NCBI GenBank assembly: GCA_963931925.1
Contig: OZ007569.1
Coordinates: 30,707,091-30,771,090, forward strand
Source: Onchidella celtica
Lineage: Eukaryota > Mollusca > Gastropoda > Systellommatophora > Onchidiidae
DNA length: 64,000 nt
Reading direction: 5' to 3'
Translations under genes and position numbers: made by a program
Shown here: piece after piece, positions 35,483-51,000 of the stretch
How positions within the stretch are numbered: the first letter of the stretch is position 1
How the letters are laid out: each line of letters begins with the position of its first letter
The notes under the pieces: generated by a model
The model's input: the letters and a program-made list of their open reading frames with translations, nothing else
Told to the model about the DNA's origin: nothing
Databases searched by the model: none

Positions 35483-36253
35483 ATGGATGCTACACTGAAG
35501 ATCAAAGATATTTTCTGTGCTTAAGAAGATAACATTCTCATGTGAATTGCCCAACTTAATACCTTGCTGTGCTGAAATAGATCCTTGGTACTTGATCTTT
35601 CCAAGGGATTTAGAGTGTTCTTCTATTGGAATAATCATGAAAGATCCATTTCACCCCCAGTTAAGGAAGTGTGTATGATAGAGTAAATCGCAGATTTGTA
35701 CGACAGTTAAACCCTAATAGAGCCTTTCATTACTTGGTATTTTTATACTCTATGCCTGCCGTTGTAGCGGGGAGATACGATGTTCAAAGTTCATCCATGA
35801 GAGGTTCCACACTAAGAATCTCATTAGGGTCAGGTGCTTCATAGGTTCTCAGACACGTATCTTTTGATGTCTCGAAAGTACTGCACAAACCAATTCATTT
35901 AGTGACTTTAATTTTTATTTAAACAAAAAAAAAAACAACGAGGTTTGGTTTTGTACGCTTGGTTTTTACCAGTAGGAGCACTCTTCTAGTGCGTCTTGTC
36001 TCCACGAGTGCAGCAGTCTGTTCTAGAGGCCTAAGATACCTGAATTTGAGAACACCTGAACAACGCCCCCTTGGGTAGTCATAAGCTAATGGAAGAAGTA
36101 GGCCTAATGCAGACTTGGATGTTAATCTGTGAGCAGCAGTTTCACTACCAAACGCAACAAGAAACTTAGAAAGCGGGACGGATGGGACCATTTCTATGAT
36201 ACCCGCTGTTCATTGAGATTCCTGCTTGGCTATGTATTGTACTTTGTAATAAA
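35483..36253 (+). other. Probable 3' UTR of the Rho-like gene
   Basis: No coding. The AATAAA at 36248-36253 is the first canonical poly(A) signal after the stop and would give a 3' UTR of about 790 nt. Inferred, without transcript evidence. Confidence 0.45.
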
Positions 36254-38697
36254 ATATTAAGACGGTCCGGTTATCACGCCTTATGAAATGAATGTCTCAG
36301 AAATAGGAGCTAGGTGGACGTAATTGGTAATCAGCCAATGTAATTGTAATGTTATGACGTACTTTCATAAATATGGCATCTGTCTATTACAAATGAGTCG
36401 TTTTTTGAAAAGTTTGTAGCATACTATTGCGTCATTTCATCATCCGTATGTCTTTTTGTTCAAATGTTGCGGTAGGTTCGGGATGTTTTCTTTCCAGTTA
36501 CGTTTTCACATTTTGTGCTCGATACCATGGTAAATGATTGTGCGAAACGAGGAAAAGTGCATTTGCAAAGAGGAGAGGAAGAATGTATAGGCAGGGGGAT
36601 GACCTAGGGCCTATGTGTATAGGCCCATGTATCTGAGAGAGAGAGAAGATTTTCGACGGAAAGCAAAACTCGTGTTACAGGAACTGGTTCATGGACAGTC
36701 AGATGTGAACTTATATGATATCCTACTGTGTTAATGTATACATGTGAATATGTATTTATGTGTACTGTATATTGTACAATGCTGTTATCTAGTTTGAAAA
36801 CATTGATCTATTAAAACCATGTAACTCGGTGACTGAACATGATCCTGTTAAGTCAGTTTAATGTATTAATTAGGCAATACATTTAGACATCTGAAACGCA
36901 AAACTACCAGTTATTCACAGCATCGGCTACAGATGTGTCTACCGATTTGTTATTACTTGAATTATTTTCATTTCCATGGTCATTAGACTTCTCCCTAACC
37001 TTTTCAAAAGCATAATCTACCAGTTGGCGGTTGTGAAGTACTTTTAACAGTTTGATTATTATGCGTAACTATTATTCCAGATTTGTGGAGTTACGGTACA
37101 GTGCTCTTAATTAACTTTGGTTATTACCGGTGCACACGCATAGTGAGTCTAAAAACATTACCCGTGCTGTTGATAAACTTCAATGTTCCATTGGGACTAT
37201 AATTATCGTACGTAATATTTTGAAAATTACGACCTTTATCTCAGCCTATCTTTAACTATAAGCCCGTCCAGATTTATGAGGAAATTTTCGTCTTCACAAG
37301 TTAGGCCCACAAAATACCTTATTATGCTGCATCATGGAGGCGCGCAAAATCAGATAACTGAGGAAAATGCGTCATTGTCTGGATAGGATAATAGCCTTAA
37401 AATACCCCTTATAATTTTACAGCATTGGAGCAGTTTACATAAATGTGAATGAAACTTCATCGCACTAGAGTGTATTTACGATAGATGAAAATGCGTTTAT
37501 GATTTCTTTCCCTGTGTTATTTCTTCTTTATGTTTAGGCATTCCAGTGCATCAATGCTATTATATTGAGACTGCCATGATGCTGGGAAAATATGTGGGCT
37601 CTTTGTATTTCTAGTCTCTTTGTTTGCCATGAGCCAAAGGCATTTTACTACTTTTAGTACCGTACATCACAGATTTGCCGGAGCACCCAAAATGTGTCCT
37701 GTTTTAAAATGAATTTATATGCATTGGGAGCCATCCATAAAGTACCGATGTTGGATTTTTGCGATTTGTTTTTTTACCTCCTTCCCCCATATACGCTTGA
37801 CTTCAACCTCCCCCCCCCCCCTTCTGTGTACGAACGTCAATATCCATGTATTGATGTTCTAAGTTTTTAAGTCGCAGTTTCCAGGGACTATGTAACCGGT
37901 TCAATAGAAATAAATATACAATACTACAACTTACTTTGTTGAAAAATAAATACAGAAAACGTTTTACATTCATTATCATAAATGACTCTGGGTGCAATCT
38001 GTGCCCCTCCACCTCCAAGCATGTATAGTACTTTATGGTTGCCCCCCTACTTGCGACTCTACTATAGATCTGTTTTTATAAAAATGAAATGACCAAAAAA
38101 TAAATAAAAATTCCGGCATTGTCTCTTCTGCAAAATGTGACTAATAATCACATAGTCACCATAAGTTATATTATTGTATGTATGATTGGTGGAAGGGCTG
38201 TAACACAGCCGGCAACCCTATGGAAATCCGATGCGTAAGACTGATATCAAGTTTGCACATAGGAATGACATTGTTCCTACGCAGATCCCCTGCCCACATC
38301 GCGCCCACATTTGTTTGATTTAGGGAATTCTCTCCTGTGGAAATCTTGTACAAATCTACCTCGGATTGACGTAGCAATGCTGGCTGGGTAGGAATCACAT
38401 TAAGCATATTTAGATGAACGACACTTAAGCCTAACAGCCTACATGTAAATCTTTCATGACTGTGGATTTTAGACTGACGTTGGGAACAATGGAGCGTACT
38501 TGAATAATCTGTGATAAGTGGCTGCTATCTTAGTGTTTGAATAAAGTGACTGATGATATAAAGATAACCATGAATATATTTATTCAACTTCTGTCATCCG
38601 TCTATCATCAGATTACTTTTTCTCAATCTATATTTATTTGCGTTCCTGCTCATCTCTCCCATTTTCACCTTCAATTGTTACCTGATCTGTTAATGCT
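36254..38697. other. Intergenic, no gene recognised
   Basis: Unique AT-rich sequence except for the MITE at 37726-38047. No exon supported on either strand. Confidence 0.5.
37726..38047. mobile_element. MITE with GGGNGCCATCCATAAAGTAC-type ends
   Basis: Left end GGGAGCCATCCATAAAGTAC; right end GTACTTTATGGTTGCCCCCC, its near-perfect inverse. The interior has ACTTCAACCTCCCCCC and ATATCCATG blocks shared with C-rich fragments at 16820, 19154 and 22690. Single ends of this family are visible near 6300, 16889-16906, 22595 and 44409. Confidence 0.72.
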
Positions 38698-38890
<193 letters not shown>

Positions 38891-41809
38891 ATAACAAGAG
38901 AAAAATATAGCTTACAGACTACCTTGTGACTTAATACCACAATGGTAATAATAACATGCTCTAGAGCTTATGTCTCAAGAAGAACAACATACTACGTGGT
39001 GGACCAATAAATGATTATTGCTTTCAAATGATCGTTAATTCAATCACACTTTGCCTTCATATTAGCCAGTGAATTTTTATATTTTTAGTGAATTTTCTGA
39101 TGTCATGATGGAAAGTGGGTATTCAGTCACGAATGAATCGTATCCTTTGTAGCTAATATCGGACAAAGACAATCAATCTTATCAGAGGCGCATTTAGGGA
39201 AATAAGGAGTATTGATAAGATTCTGAAAGTCACCATTTTTTATCATCTCCAAAGGGACATATACATTTCGCCCACGTGACAGTGACTTTCATCTGAATTA
39301 GGGATTTTTGTATTTTATTTCACTTCAACAGAAATCTATAGAAAATAGAAAGAAATCATAAAATGTATCAGTGCTGTTGTCAATAAGTGGAGGCAGCATT
39401 CTTTATATCCTTAATATACACAAAGGATCCTTCTGAGAAATAGGAAATGTGAAATCTTTAAGGTCAACTATTTTTACACACTTTTCCCACATCAGATTTT
39501 GACCTCTATGTGGATAAATATTTTTTATACAGAAATGAATAAAAATTAAAGAAAATTAAGAGTCACAATCGTACCACATCGTGTACGTATACATCAAAAA
39601 AGTATGTGGCATTTGGAAACAACACTATCAAGACACTGGGCCTCAAAGAGTTAATGAGTAAATGACAACAGTAATTTTCCGTTGACAAATCGCTTGCATA
39701 CAGTTGCTCACAATCTTCACGTTCACACAACTCAAGTTTCTCAAGTTTTCAAGTTTTACAATTCAAGTTTCTCATTGTTTTATTCTAAACAGGAAAATAT
39801 AATGATCAAATGGTCATTAATAAAAAACAAAAGCATAACTAAACATAAGTTAAAACATCACAGTTCCTTGGCATTGAATGAATTATAAATAAATAAGCTT
39901 ACCTAAGTCATCCTCAAGAGTTAAGAACAAGGGAGATTCCACTTTTTATAACTGCAGTGCTGAAAAGGTGACCTCAGACTAAACTGAGCTGAGAATGGTG
40001 CACACACTTAAGTAATGTGTGAAAAGATAGGATAATAAATTATATAAAACAAGTTCCCAATTTTGTGAGGAAATGGTATTATGTTTATATGCGAAATCTA
40101 CTGTTATCCTAAGCTCTTGAGGCAAATTTTAGAGCAGAATAAAAAATATTCTATTCAAGACATTTTCAATAATGAAATATAATTTGGGAGAAAAAAAAAG
40201 AGTGTCAGAATGACATTAAGTATAAAAATGTGCTGGGACCTTAGTCATGGCCCTTGCTATGTCCCATAGATAGTCAATAAAAATAGCCTCTGCAAATTTC
40301 TTTGACATTAAAGAAGCCTAAACATTGCAGACTTTCATCTTACCCACAGAACTCTGCATTTGTATGTTCCATTGTAACATCATATTAGACAAAATGCTAT
40401 TTTACTTCTTAGACTGCACTGCATTACATTTCGTGCAATTACAAAAAAGCTAAAGTTTAAACTAGTAAAGACATTGGTCTGTTCAGAATGAATGTTTGAT
40501 CTCCTGTGAAAGAAGTTAACAACCACTAGAAGAGAGGTGTAGAAATTTTTATACAGAATTATTTTGCTGCATGCTCCTCACTTTTCCTGCTTTAAAATCT
40601 TATTATAAAAAAAAATAGCAGCGGGAGTAATTCATTGTGGTGTAATTTTGGCCCTTATTTTGTTCCACGCTACAGCCTAAATGACACTTTGGAAAATTAT
40701 AAAATTAATTTTTTTAAGTGTCAGCTAATCCACCTCAATAACCTTTGTAACAACCGATTGTGTTGATTCAAGTTTCGGGTATTTTTAAAGTGATCATTGC
40801 TTTGGCTCCCTGTAGCAAGCCCACCACACCGGAAATGATATTAATACACGTTCAATTCCGAACTAATATCCTTTCAAAAAATTCGTCTTCAAACACATTT
40901 CTGAAAACTTCCCCATAAAATCTGCATAAAACATGAGATTATGCTGAAGGCCCTGTGGAATGTTAAAGCTGTAATATTAAAGCTGCACTGTTAGGACCCA
41001 GCAAATAGTTTTCAGTGTTTAATATCACAGTCCATGTCTTTGCCTTTCTTTAAAAGCGTAAATAACATCACAGGTAAGCTCAGAATGATAAATTTTGAAA
41101 TATTTGTATTGTGAATAAATGTGATATAAAATTACAAAAAGCCTGACAACAAATATTACTAAGAAGATAAATCTAAAACCACTAGCAATAGCCATGGGAT
41201 TTTAACATCCATTGTGAAAAACATGTTCTCTCTCAAAATATTACTTATCCATTGATCCCACAACTGGCCTATGAATTGTAAAAACACAATTACCTTCTTT
41301 CATTACTTTGTTAATACTCACAACTACAGGAGACCCAAAGTGAATATGAAGCAACCAAGCCATCTCTATTGGATAGGAACTCAGAACTTGTATCTGCCAC
41401 GATCTTAAATTTTCTTTCATTTTGTTGACTGTAGCAGTCTCAAATTTGAATGAAATCATTCAAATATAAAAAAAAGACCAATATATTCAAGTCCAAAACT
41501 TGACACAAAAATACATTTTAAAAAGTAATTATGATAAGAACTTAGTTTGTTTCACTGTACATCACAGAATTTGCGCTCTTACAAATTTTCTAATTTTTTT
41601 CGTTTTTCATCCTGAGTTCCAGGGCCATTTGTTTGGCTATCCCAAGACTTTCTGTTCTTCTTTTTGGATTGCAATCAGTTTTTGCGACTGCACATGCTCA
41701 GCCATCATGCCAAAAGAAAAATTTTTGCGAGTGTGATTGCTCAGCCCCCATGCATTGAGGAGAGGGCGGGGATGCAGTGCAAACAGATCATTACAGACAA
41801 CATCACAAT
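38891..41809. other. Intergenic AT-rich DNA with one dispersed repeat
   Basis: No gene supported. A 72-codon minus frame at 41241-41459 lies just beyond the 3' end of the ankyrin gene and has no recognisable domain. The repeat at 40622-40860 is listed separately. Confidence 0.5.
40622..40860 (-). repeat. Dispersed repeat, copy 2 (single unit)
   Basis: Reverse complement of the family at 12859-13292; contains one central unit instead of two. Landmarks: CTCCCG and CACAATGAATT at one end, GGTGGGCTTGCTACAGGG at the other. Confidence 0.7.
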
Positions 41810-41815
41810 TTTATT
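41810..41815 (-). terminator. Poly(A) signal of the ankyrin gene
   Basis: AATAAA on the minus strand, 57 bases after the stop codon at 41872-41874. Short but plausible 3' UTR. Confidence 0.55.
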
Positions 41816-41871
41816 TGATGTAAGTGAAACAAAAACAACAGGGCATTGGGATATCTCAGAACGACACAATG

Positions 41872-42014
41872 TTATCTGTGTCCATTCCTCATATCGCTTT
41901 GCTCCTGGTGTGCATCTGATCTTTCAGGCCTTGATTCTGTTTCTCTTCGTGACTTTTCATAACTGTCTGGATCCTGAAATATCAAAGGATTTCGCTGGCG
42001 AAAGTTGGGATGGT
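41872..42014 (-). CDS. Ankyrin gene last exon
   Basis: Acceptor TTTTTTCCACAG. Encodes HPNFRQRNPLIFQDPDSYEK to EQSDMRNGHR and TAA. Phase fits the exon at 44046-44225 (T plus AC gives Tyr). Confidence 0.75.
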
Positions 42015-45000
42015 CTGTGGAAAAAATTACAAAAAAAGTAAATAAACAAACAATAAAAACATTAATGCACCCCCAAGGTTTCATAGATAGATACTTATTT
42101 TTTATCTTACAACGGGATAAGCAAAAATACAGTCTTCAAATAATGACACACACTCAAAACTACTTCTTCTTAAGTCATAAAATGCTATTTTGGGGTAAAA
42201 TTTGTATGGGATGATTAATCATGATGTTTATAAATTAGATTGGTTATAATCTGGGGACCTTAGTATTTTTCATAGTAACCAGTAGATGAATAGTGAACAC
42301 AATTCAGTGTTTTCTTTTCTCCATTCAGCTTTGTCCCATAACACCAGCCAGTTAGGTGGGTGTAAAATCTACATGAACTTTGGAAAACTTTGTAAATTTA
42401 AAATTTCGTTCAAGCCAATGCAAATGAAAACTGAGCCTTGAGGTGACCCCAGTTTGTTGAAGTGAAGTTTGTTATGAATTAGGTAAAGATATCTTGCGAT
42501 TAATGAAAATTCATATAATGACACATACCATACAACAACTAACATAGTATCAACAATTCCATTGACCTGCTTGATTTCATATGTCCTTTCACAGCAACAG
42601 ATCTGTTACGGTACTAATAATGTTCCACTGCATGTTAGTGATCAAACAACATTTTGTGTGTAGTTAGTTTGTGCACATGAACTGACTGGCTGATCCAGAT
42701 CATGTTTTAATTCACAAAACTTCACAAAAATCTTATGTTTTTTTTGTTTTTTTTTACAAAATAATATAATTTGTTGGATCTTAACAACACCATCATAGCT
42801 TACATGTTAACTTTAAAACAACCTGTAAGATGTAAACGCACCTCATACAATGAAAACTTTAACAGAATACATGTGTTTGGCTTTTCATGCCAACATTTCA
42901 TTTGACACAAAGTTTCCACTAAAAATACCAAACATACAAAATTTTGCAAATATTAATATTAAGAAAATGTTGCAGTTTCATGCTATAATGATTTTACCTG
43001 CATGCAATTATGTCTCAGTATTTTTTTAAAACAGTATAAATAGTTCATCATTTGTAAATTATAAGCCCATAAAAATTTTAAAAAATGCTAGCCATGGTAA
43101 GTGAATGAATGGCGCTAAAACACTGCAACTAAAAATTGTGGCTTCAAAATTTAAATCTGCGCATTTTCAAATGTGATGCTATACTGACATATCAGTCTTC
43201 GGCATCTGTGAATACACACTTTGATTTTGTGCTTGCACGATCAATATGTAGTTTTGTGCAATAAAGGCACACATACATTATTTTTAATACCTCTACCAAT
43301 GCTGTAAAGAATCCCAGTCAACTGAAATTGTGATATAAACACAAATATATCTATACTGTCAAATTTTTCTACCACTTAGTCACAATAAATAAACAGAACT
43401 AATTAAGACACGAGAGATATATTTTGAAATTGGAAATCTTCATTTCTGACAACAGTGTGTTAAAATGGGAAATTCAGAACGACTTCCATTTGTTTCACAC
43501 ACTGTTTGATATTGATGAATGATTAAAACTGAAAATGACAGTACTTTAAAGCAGGACTGAAGATTAGGCTTTTAAAAATCAGTGATTGTAAAAGTATGAA
43601 AAAAATATATAAATATGTAAATAGCATAAATGAACAAAATGCAAGCAAGTACAACTGTCTTTTACACCCACTGTTTTCAAGCAGACTAATGGCTATTCCG
43701 TGATCCTTCTCCTCCTCTCTTTCCCCCTTCCTCCTCTCCCTTATGATGTGTTCCCCTTCTTTCTGCTATTTCTGTTCCTTATCTCATCCTTACTATTGTG
43801 CTTTTCAATTTTAAGAACTTGTGTGGGACAAATTTTTGACATTCAACAATCTGCATATCCATGAGTCACTATGGAAACTCAAGTTCATCCCTGACAAGGC
43901 CAGTGGATATTGTGTAAAAATCATTTGACAGCTTAGGTCCACTTTAAAAATGTTGTTTATCAAAACCTTATAGACGTCTATAGAGCATATAAATAAAGTT
44001 GGGGACACTTCTTTGTTAAAGCTGCTTAGTTTAAAAACCACTTACATTTACTATCTACATTTGGGGCTTGGCGTATTCTACGACTTCCATAGGATGTCAT
44101 TATGGTATAGCCGGATGTTCTTGACTGCCTGACACTTGCAGCAGATCCAACAGATGTACCGGTCTTTGAGGACATGGTTGATGTGGGTCTCCTGCCCCTT
44201 GCTGAGGATCTTGACCCAGGTAAACCTGCAAGCAATTTGAATAATAATTTGGATAATAAGAGATTGTTGGACATGTCACAGAACATCTCTCCAACTCTTC
44301 AGAAGGTTTACGTGACAAAGTTTCTGACATGCGATGTTAAATTATTTAGCACCCTCTCTCACTGGCTGTGTAAATGGTGTTTTTAGTGGGCATTCAAATA
44401 TTCACTTAGGGGCCAACCATGAAGTAAACATGATTGATTTTGGCTATTTTTTTACACACAGACACACACCTTCCTTTATGCCTGGTTTCAAATTTTACAA
44501 ACTCATTTTGTTGAAAAAAATATGAATAAAACCAAACATAATTTAAATCCTTACATATTCTCCACAGCGCTCCCCTTCCCTCTCGTATGCTTTTCATACA
44601 GGGTGATGAAATGCATTTTTGGCAAATAATTTTCAGTTCTATAAAAATAATATAATAAACTTAGTTCGAAACACCTGTGAATAGAAATTCCTTTACTTTG
44701 AATTGCAGTGCATAGACACTATTATTAAATATTGAAAACTAAATCTGGGTTAAAAATCAACAATCTGTCCATCTACGAACAAGATGTGCATGACAGAAAA
44801 GGAAAATTGTTTTTTCCCAAATTCTACACAGATTGTCATGTTATATTATGCCTACTTTGTTGGAAGATCTCTGTGCCCCCAAATGGCTTGTAAGCTTTAA
44901 TCAACTGCTGCTGTGCTACTTCTTGCCGCCTTCTCATGGCTTCCCGGCTTGTAGATTTCCGTGGGTTATCATAATAGTAGTTCTCTGTTACATAAACTTC

Positions 45001-48000
45001 ACTGCTACAGGAAATAAAATTCAAAAATATATATATAAATATATTGCACATAGACAAATACTGACCGGTTCCTTCAACAAAAATGTTCCGAGTGAAATGA
45101 CGACAGATTATGACATTACTTTTTGCAGAGATGTTATCATTTTGAAGCACACTGTCAGATCTCTGAATGAAAATGATTTGCTTAGTTGGAATTTTGTAGG
45201 AAAAATTAGTTTCAATAAGTGGCTGTTCAAAAAGTCTCTGGATTTGTGTTGTGATTAAGATTAAGATACTATAATACACCAGTCTCAATCACTTTACCTC
45301 TCACTCAATTTGTATGGTCGGTCAGCAATTGGAATCTTGGTCAAACTAAAATCTAAGGTTATGAGGGAACTATAAGTCTAATCCGAGACTCAGGATATCG
45401 AGACGGACCAATTCATCACTTTCCATCCGCCGGCTTGTGCGCGTACCATCCATGTCAACAATGCAACAATTCACACCACATCCCCTTCATAACTGAACGA
45501 AAAAGACTAGTACCGCAGAGCTCTGTGAGTACTCACCGTGTTTATATGCGCACAGGCTGTGGACATATTATAGTGAAAGAAGGAATGGTCTGTCTCGGCA
45601 TTCTGTGTCTTGGGTCTAATTACAAAGCCAAATAGAGAAAATACTGAGTTGTGTGCACTGCTCAGCTTTAGCTTTCTATGTAAACTACTACAGCCCCTAA
45701 CAACAACCTTTGAGTTTAGTTTTGACGAAGTTACAATAGCCGATGAACACGATGGGCTTTCAGTAACAGTAGATATTTACTAACAATGTATAATGCATTT
45801 AGAATGACAGAAAGGATAAGGGAACTCACTCTTTGTGACTGTTTGACACCTTAATTCCATGAGCAGTCTGGGGCCTTGTTAATCTAGGACTAGCAGAATA
45901 ATTGTTCCCTCTGAAGGTATTGCTCTTGCTGCTGTTGGTGCTGTTATCTTGTTCCCTGCCATGGGGTGAATTCTTAGACTGTCTGGGTGTCTGGACTTCC
46001 AGACTAGTTTTCTCCCTTCTTCTGGCTGAGTGGGGTTGTGGGTAATTTCGTGCTGTACCAGATCGAGCAGAATCAGGTACATCATTGGTATTCTTGATAA
46101 ATAAATAAACAATAACATATTCAGTACTTGCATATCTGTAACAATCCTTTGTAATTACAAAACATAACAAAGCAGTCTATGAACTTGTGAAAATGTCATA
46201 AGGTTATATAGGCTGTTCTTACTGATGGAAACTAAACTTTTCAGCAATGGTAATGCAGTCCTATATGTATTTACAAGATTCACTCTTCAGCTTTGTCTTT
46301 CATGAAAATTTGACATGAAAGAATATCAAAGCAGTTTGCTTCGTGAGAAATTAAAAACTGCAAATCACATTAAGGTGAGGTAAAATATTGTGCATTTCAC
46401 ATTAGTAAGCACTGACTCATGTCTTCACAATCAAAATATCATGATTTATATAAATGAGTATATCTGTGATTCTTAGCTTTGGAAAATACAAAAAAAACCT
46501 ACAAACTCTGCAGTATTTTAGGTTATTTAAACATGGATTAGCCTTCACACACCATGTCGTGCAATGTAAACTAAAAAGAATCAACCCTCTGCATTAATTT
46601 CAGCATAGCAGAATTTTGGTTTGAAATCAACATAAAATGCTTGGTTAATACCACCATAACATTTGGGAAAAACTCTGGACAGCAACTTCAAGCATTCCTG
46701 ATACTGTGCTAAACTTGTATAATCATTTAGAACATGAGAGAGATAGTGCCTTTAAAATGTAAAGATGATATCTTACATTCATATTATTGTGTCCTCTTTT
46801 CACTCCTGCTGACTTGGCACGTTCTTCTTGAATCATCTTCATTTGTTCTGTTTAAATAATAATTACTGGTACAAAGACATAATCAAAATTCTACACACTA
46901 TGACAGGGGTCAGCAATCTTTGCCCCTCTGGGGGCCGGTTCACATATTAATGAGTGGATGGTGAGCCAGGTAAATGCCATAAGTGAACAAAATCCAAAGT
47001 ATCTCTCAAGTCCATGCCCTCATAAGTGCAAATTGAAATAAAAAAGTGGGCCAGAAAGGCAGTTTTCCAATATTTGCTTATCGGCCAATGAAAGTCATGT
47101 TGGGGTTCAGCTCTGGCCTGCAGGTAGGATGTCAATCCCTGCATTATAATTTCCACATATGTCAGTGTTATCTAACTTGTTTCCTAATTTTTCTGTATAA
47201 AAGTAACATCACCTTACATGAAACAATCAGGTTAAACACAAAAGGCGTACATTCAAATATCAATCAATGTTTTGCTATGATGGCTGACATGTACCAAAAT
47301 GAAGATTACTATCACTGAGCTTTGATTCTAGTTTAATAAGACTGGAGGTTATTTAAAGGATATAGGACCAGCATGCTGACTTTTTGCCGGCTTTGAAAGT
47401 CCTGACTCATTGTATGATATATCTCTATGATAGCCATTTTCATGACAATATGAGAATTGCAGCAATTTTCACATCAAATTCTCTGAGTAACAGAAATTGT
47501 AGCTTCATGCATAAACAAGTTTTTCAAATTAAGAATTAATTCACATATATGCTTGCACTGACTCAGATGTCCAGACTTCAGGCTCAATTGATCATTAACT
47601 GAATTAAAAGAAATGATTAAAGATTAGTTGAAAGACAGGCCAGCAAACACCTTTTTTCATCAAAGAATGTTGATAAACTTCTCAAACTATACAAACGTAC
47701 CTTGCAAATACTCCTCCCAATTCTCAGCGCTCGTTGTTTCTCCATTACGTTTACTTTGAACATTGTCGACAATTTTTCTGAACAGCTGGACATCATATAC
47801 TGGGCCTGAGTAAATTTGTGCCCTCCTTATTTGATGCAGTTGGCGTATTGACTTTCTTTCAGTTTCATATCGTTTAACACTTTCCTGAAATAAAAATTAC
47901 ACATACTCCAGTAACTTTGAATTTCTCTCGGGCTTAACTCTCAGGAGCTGTTCTGACATCACTTTGGAGAACTTCATGGATGAAATCATAATACAATGCG

Positions 48001-51000
48001 TTATCAAGACACTCAATAAATCAGCCTTCAAAGTATATCAAAATTAACCTCTTTGTCATGCAGATAACCAATAGTCTGTCAGCTTCAAGGTAACCAACAA
48101 TCAGAGATATTTTATGATATTGTAACTATTCCTAAAAACGGAGAGCCAAACTGTGATCACATTAAAGTCACAATATCCCATGATGAACTATACCTGTATA
48201 GACTGTATAAGTTTGTTAGGTCTAGTCTTCTTTCGTCTTGGTGATATTTCATGACCACCCATGTCTTCCACATCTGTATAGCCTTGGTCATCATCATTTG
48301 GGCTAAAATGAAAATATATCAAGAAACTATATTTGTGCATACCTTACAAGTCAAAGGAAACAGCATAAAAGAATTAAGGGTTAAAATGAAAATGAAAATG
48401 GGCAGAAAACTGCTTTAGAGGGTGAGGAGGTAGAGGGCATCCAAGGGATCTAAGGGATGCTAAAGAGTAAGATATTTTCTTGAAAACCGGACTTCTTTCA
48501 ACTTTGTTCATTACAGGGAATGAAATTAGGACTGCTCTCTTCTTGGGGAAATGATATAGGATTTCATTGGTGAAATATGAACTGGATCGTTCTTTCTACA
48601 AGGAGTTGGAATAGCAGTACAAATTAATGTTCTGTAAAAGAGATATTTTAAATGAATCTTTGGCATATTAGTTTTGTGTGGGTCTCATTCTTTTTCCTTC
48701 CCCTTTGCTAAAAGCTGCAGCATTGCAGATATAGACAGGAGGAAATAAGGATTATATCCTGTAATTTATCTTTAGAACACTGCGATGAGATTTGTTTTTG
48801 AATTCTAGTTTACAAAACAAATTTTATTGAAGGAAAATGTTTACCTTTTGAAGGCACAGTTATGTAGATGATGGATCAAGCGGTTTTGGTGACTTGGCAA
48901 CTTTCATGTCCATGCTATTAAATATTTTCTGACGTTGCAGATCCATGTGATGATTTTTTAAGTGTCTTTTTCACAGTTTTGACATAATGATCTAAAATCA
49001 GTCAATGTAGTTCCAAAATAATCAATCAGTCTTGTTATTGTAATAAAATTAACAATATGAAAAACAGCTGTTGCAAGGACAGTGTAGTCCAATTATGTAA
49101 CCAAATTGAGAAAATGGTGTGCATGTATTCATTGTTGAGCAAAAGTTTTCTACATAAGACACTATGGTCCCTATGAAACAATACTTTCCTGTCATGGCAA
49201 TCTAACATACCGATGTCAAATGACTATTTCATTCTAACAGTTCAAAGTCATAGGTTCAAAACAAGTGAAGTTACATACGATTATTTTCTAAATATGCCTT
49301 CCCTGATTATGGGTTTTAAATCTTTAGTGTATCTCACCTTTCCTTCTTGTCATCTACAGCATCATCATCTCTATGGGTGTGTTGATCTCTATCACTGTCA
49401 AGATGAAGGCCATCACTGCTACTACTGTATTTGACATTTTTCTTATTGGATTTCATTTCTTTGTTGATCTCAGAGTTTTTAATTGCATCTGCTTCAGCAG
49501 CCCTTCGATTTTTCGTGTTACCAGACCCCATTGTATTTGCTTTTGTTTCAGTTTTATCCTCAGATTTACTGGGTGATAATGATGTGTCTTTCCCCTCAGA
49601 ACTTTTCTTACTTGGTGTTTCACTTGACTTTGTTTCTGAACCCTCTGTTGTTGATTTTTGTGCGCTTTGTTGTGTGACTATTTCACGATCCTCCTCTTTT
49701 GAATGATTAATTTTATTCTCTGGACTCTTGGATTTATAGTCTGGCGTTGATTTTTCACTTTTATGATTTGCTTTTGTCTCCTTGTCCAGGCTGCCCACTG
49801 CTTTTTGTCTTGTGAGTTTTTTATCCCCTGTGTTTTGTCTTTGTTGCTTAGAAGTGTAACGAGCCCCACGGGTTATTGGGGATTTCTTTACTTTCCTGCC
49901 TTTCAGAACATCACTGCTGGATGATTCTACATCAGATGTGTTTCCATGTGAGGAGGATCTCTCTGACTGACTATCTTCATCTTCTGATTGGCTAGTATTT
50001 CCACCTTGATGAGTCTTGGATTTTTTATGAGATTTTTCTGTTTTACTCTGATTTTTACCCAATTCTCTAGGGGACTTTTTTGCTGATGCCGTAGGAATCT
50101 GAACTGGATTTGAAGATTGCTTTTGTTTTGGGCTTTCACTGGTTTTGTCAGCCTGTGATTCGTCAGATGGAGTTTTCTTTGGAGACTCTTTTACTATATT
50201 GGCGTCTCTTGATGTCTGCTTTGTTGGTTTTTCAGTTCTGCCTCCCTCTTGGGAATTCTTTGTGTCTGGAGATTTGCTTCCACTTTCGGTACTTTTATCT
50301 TGGTCTTTACTATGAGATTCTTTTGTCGCTTGCTCTTTGGGAAGATCTGAAGCAGCTTTGCGTTGCTGCTGCAGCTGCTTGCGTGAGACGGTTGTTGTGA
50401 TCTGTGTAGCTTTATCCACGTATTTTGGTTGCTTTTTATTTTGTTCTGTTTCCACAACATGTGCCTCCTCCTCACCGGTGTCTTTGTTTTTAACAGCAGC
50501 TGCGTTACTCTCTGGATCTACTTTCTTTTTCACTGAATCTGTAGAATCTGTCTCTTTCTGACCTTCACGATCACAAGGTCCTTTTTCACGACTTTGAGCA
50601 GGAGACTGTTCCTTTGATGGAGATTTCTTTCCTGTGCTAGGTCTACTGGATTTCTGAAAATCCGAAGCTTTGGTGGAAGGCCTGCTTTTTCTTTTCTTGT
50701 GATATTTATATCCAACTTGGATGGTTACTGCAGCATGGCTGGCTACAGCTGAACCAGGTCTCCCATTGTTTGTATATAGAAGGTCTTTGGCTTCTGTGTG
50801 CCCTTTGATCAGTGCAGCATCATACGGACTGTAATATTTGCCCTGAGGAAATCAAAATCATACGAAATCGGTTCATGTATCACCAAGTGACTGGTGGCAA
50901 GGTCCAATCATATCGCTGAAAGTATGAGGACTACATGTATTTCAAATGCATAAATTACATCATTTTGAAACTATTCAAACTTTTCGTGTGTGTTCTTTGA

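Noticed and set aside
44836-45288. 150-codon minus frame as a separate gene
   Set aside because: Only 44856-45004 is flanked by in-phase splice sites; the upstream part is intron of the ankyrin gene.
49334-50715. Several plus- and minus-strand frames across the disordered exon
   Set aside because: They are shadows of the 49338-50842 exon, kept open by its skewed Lys/Ser/Glu codon use.
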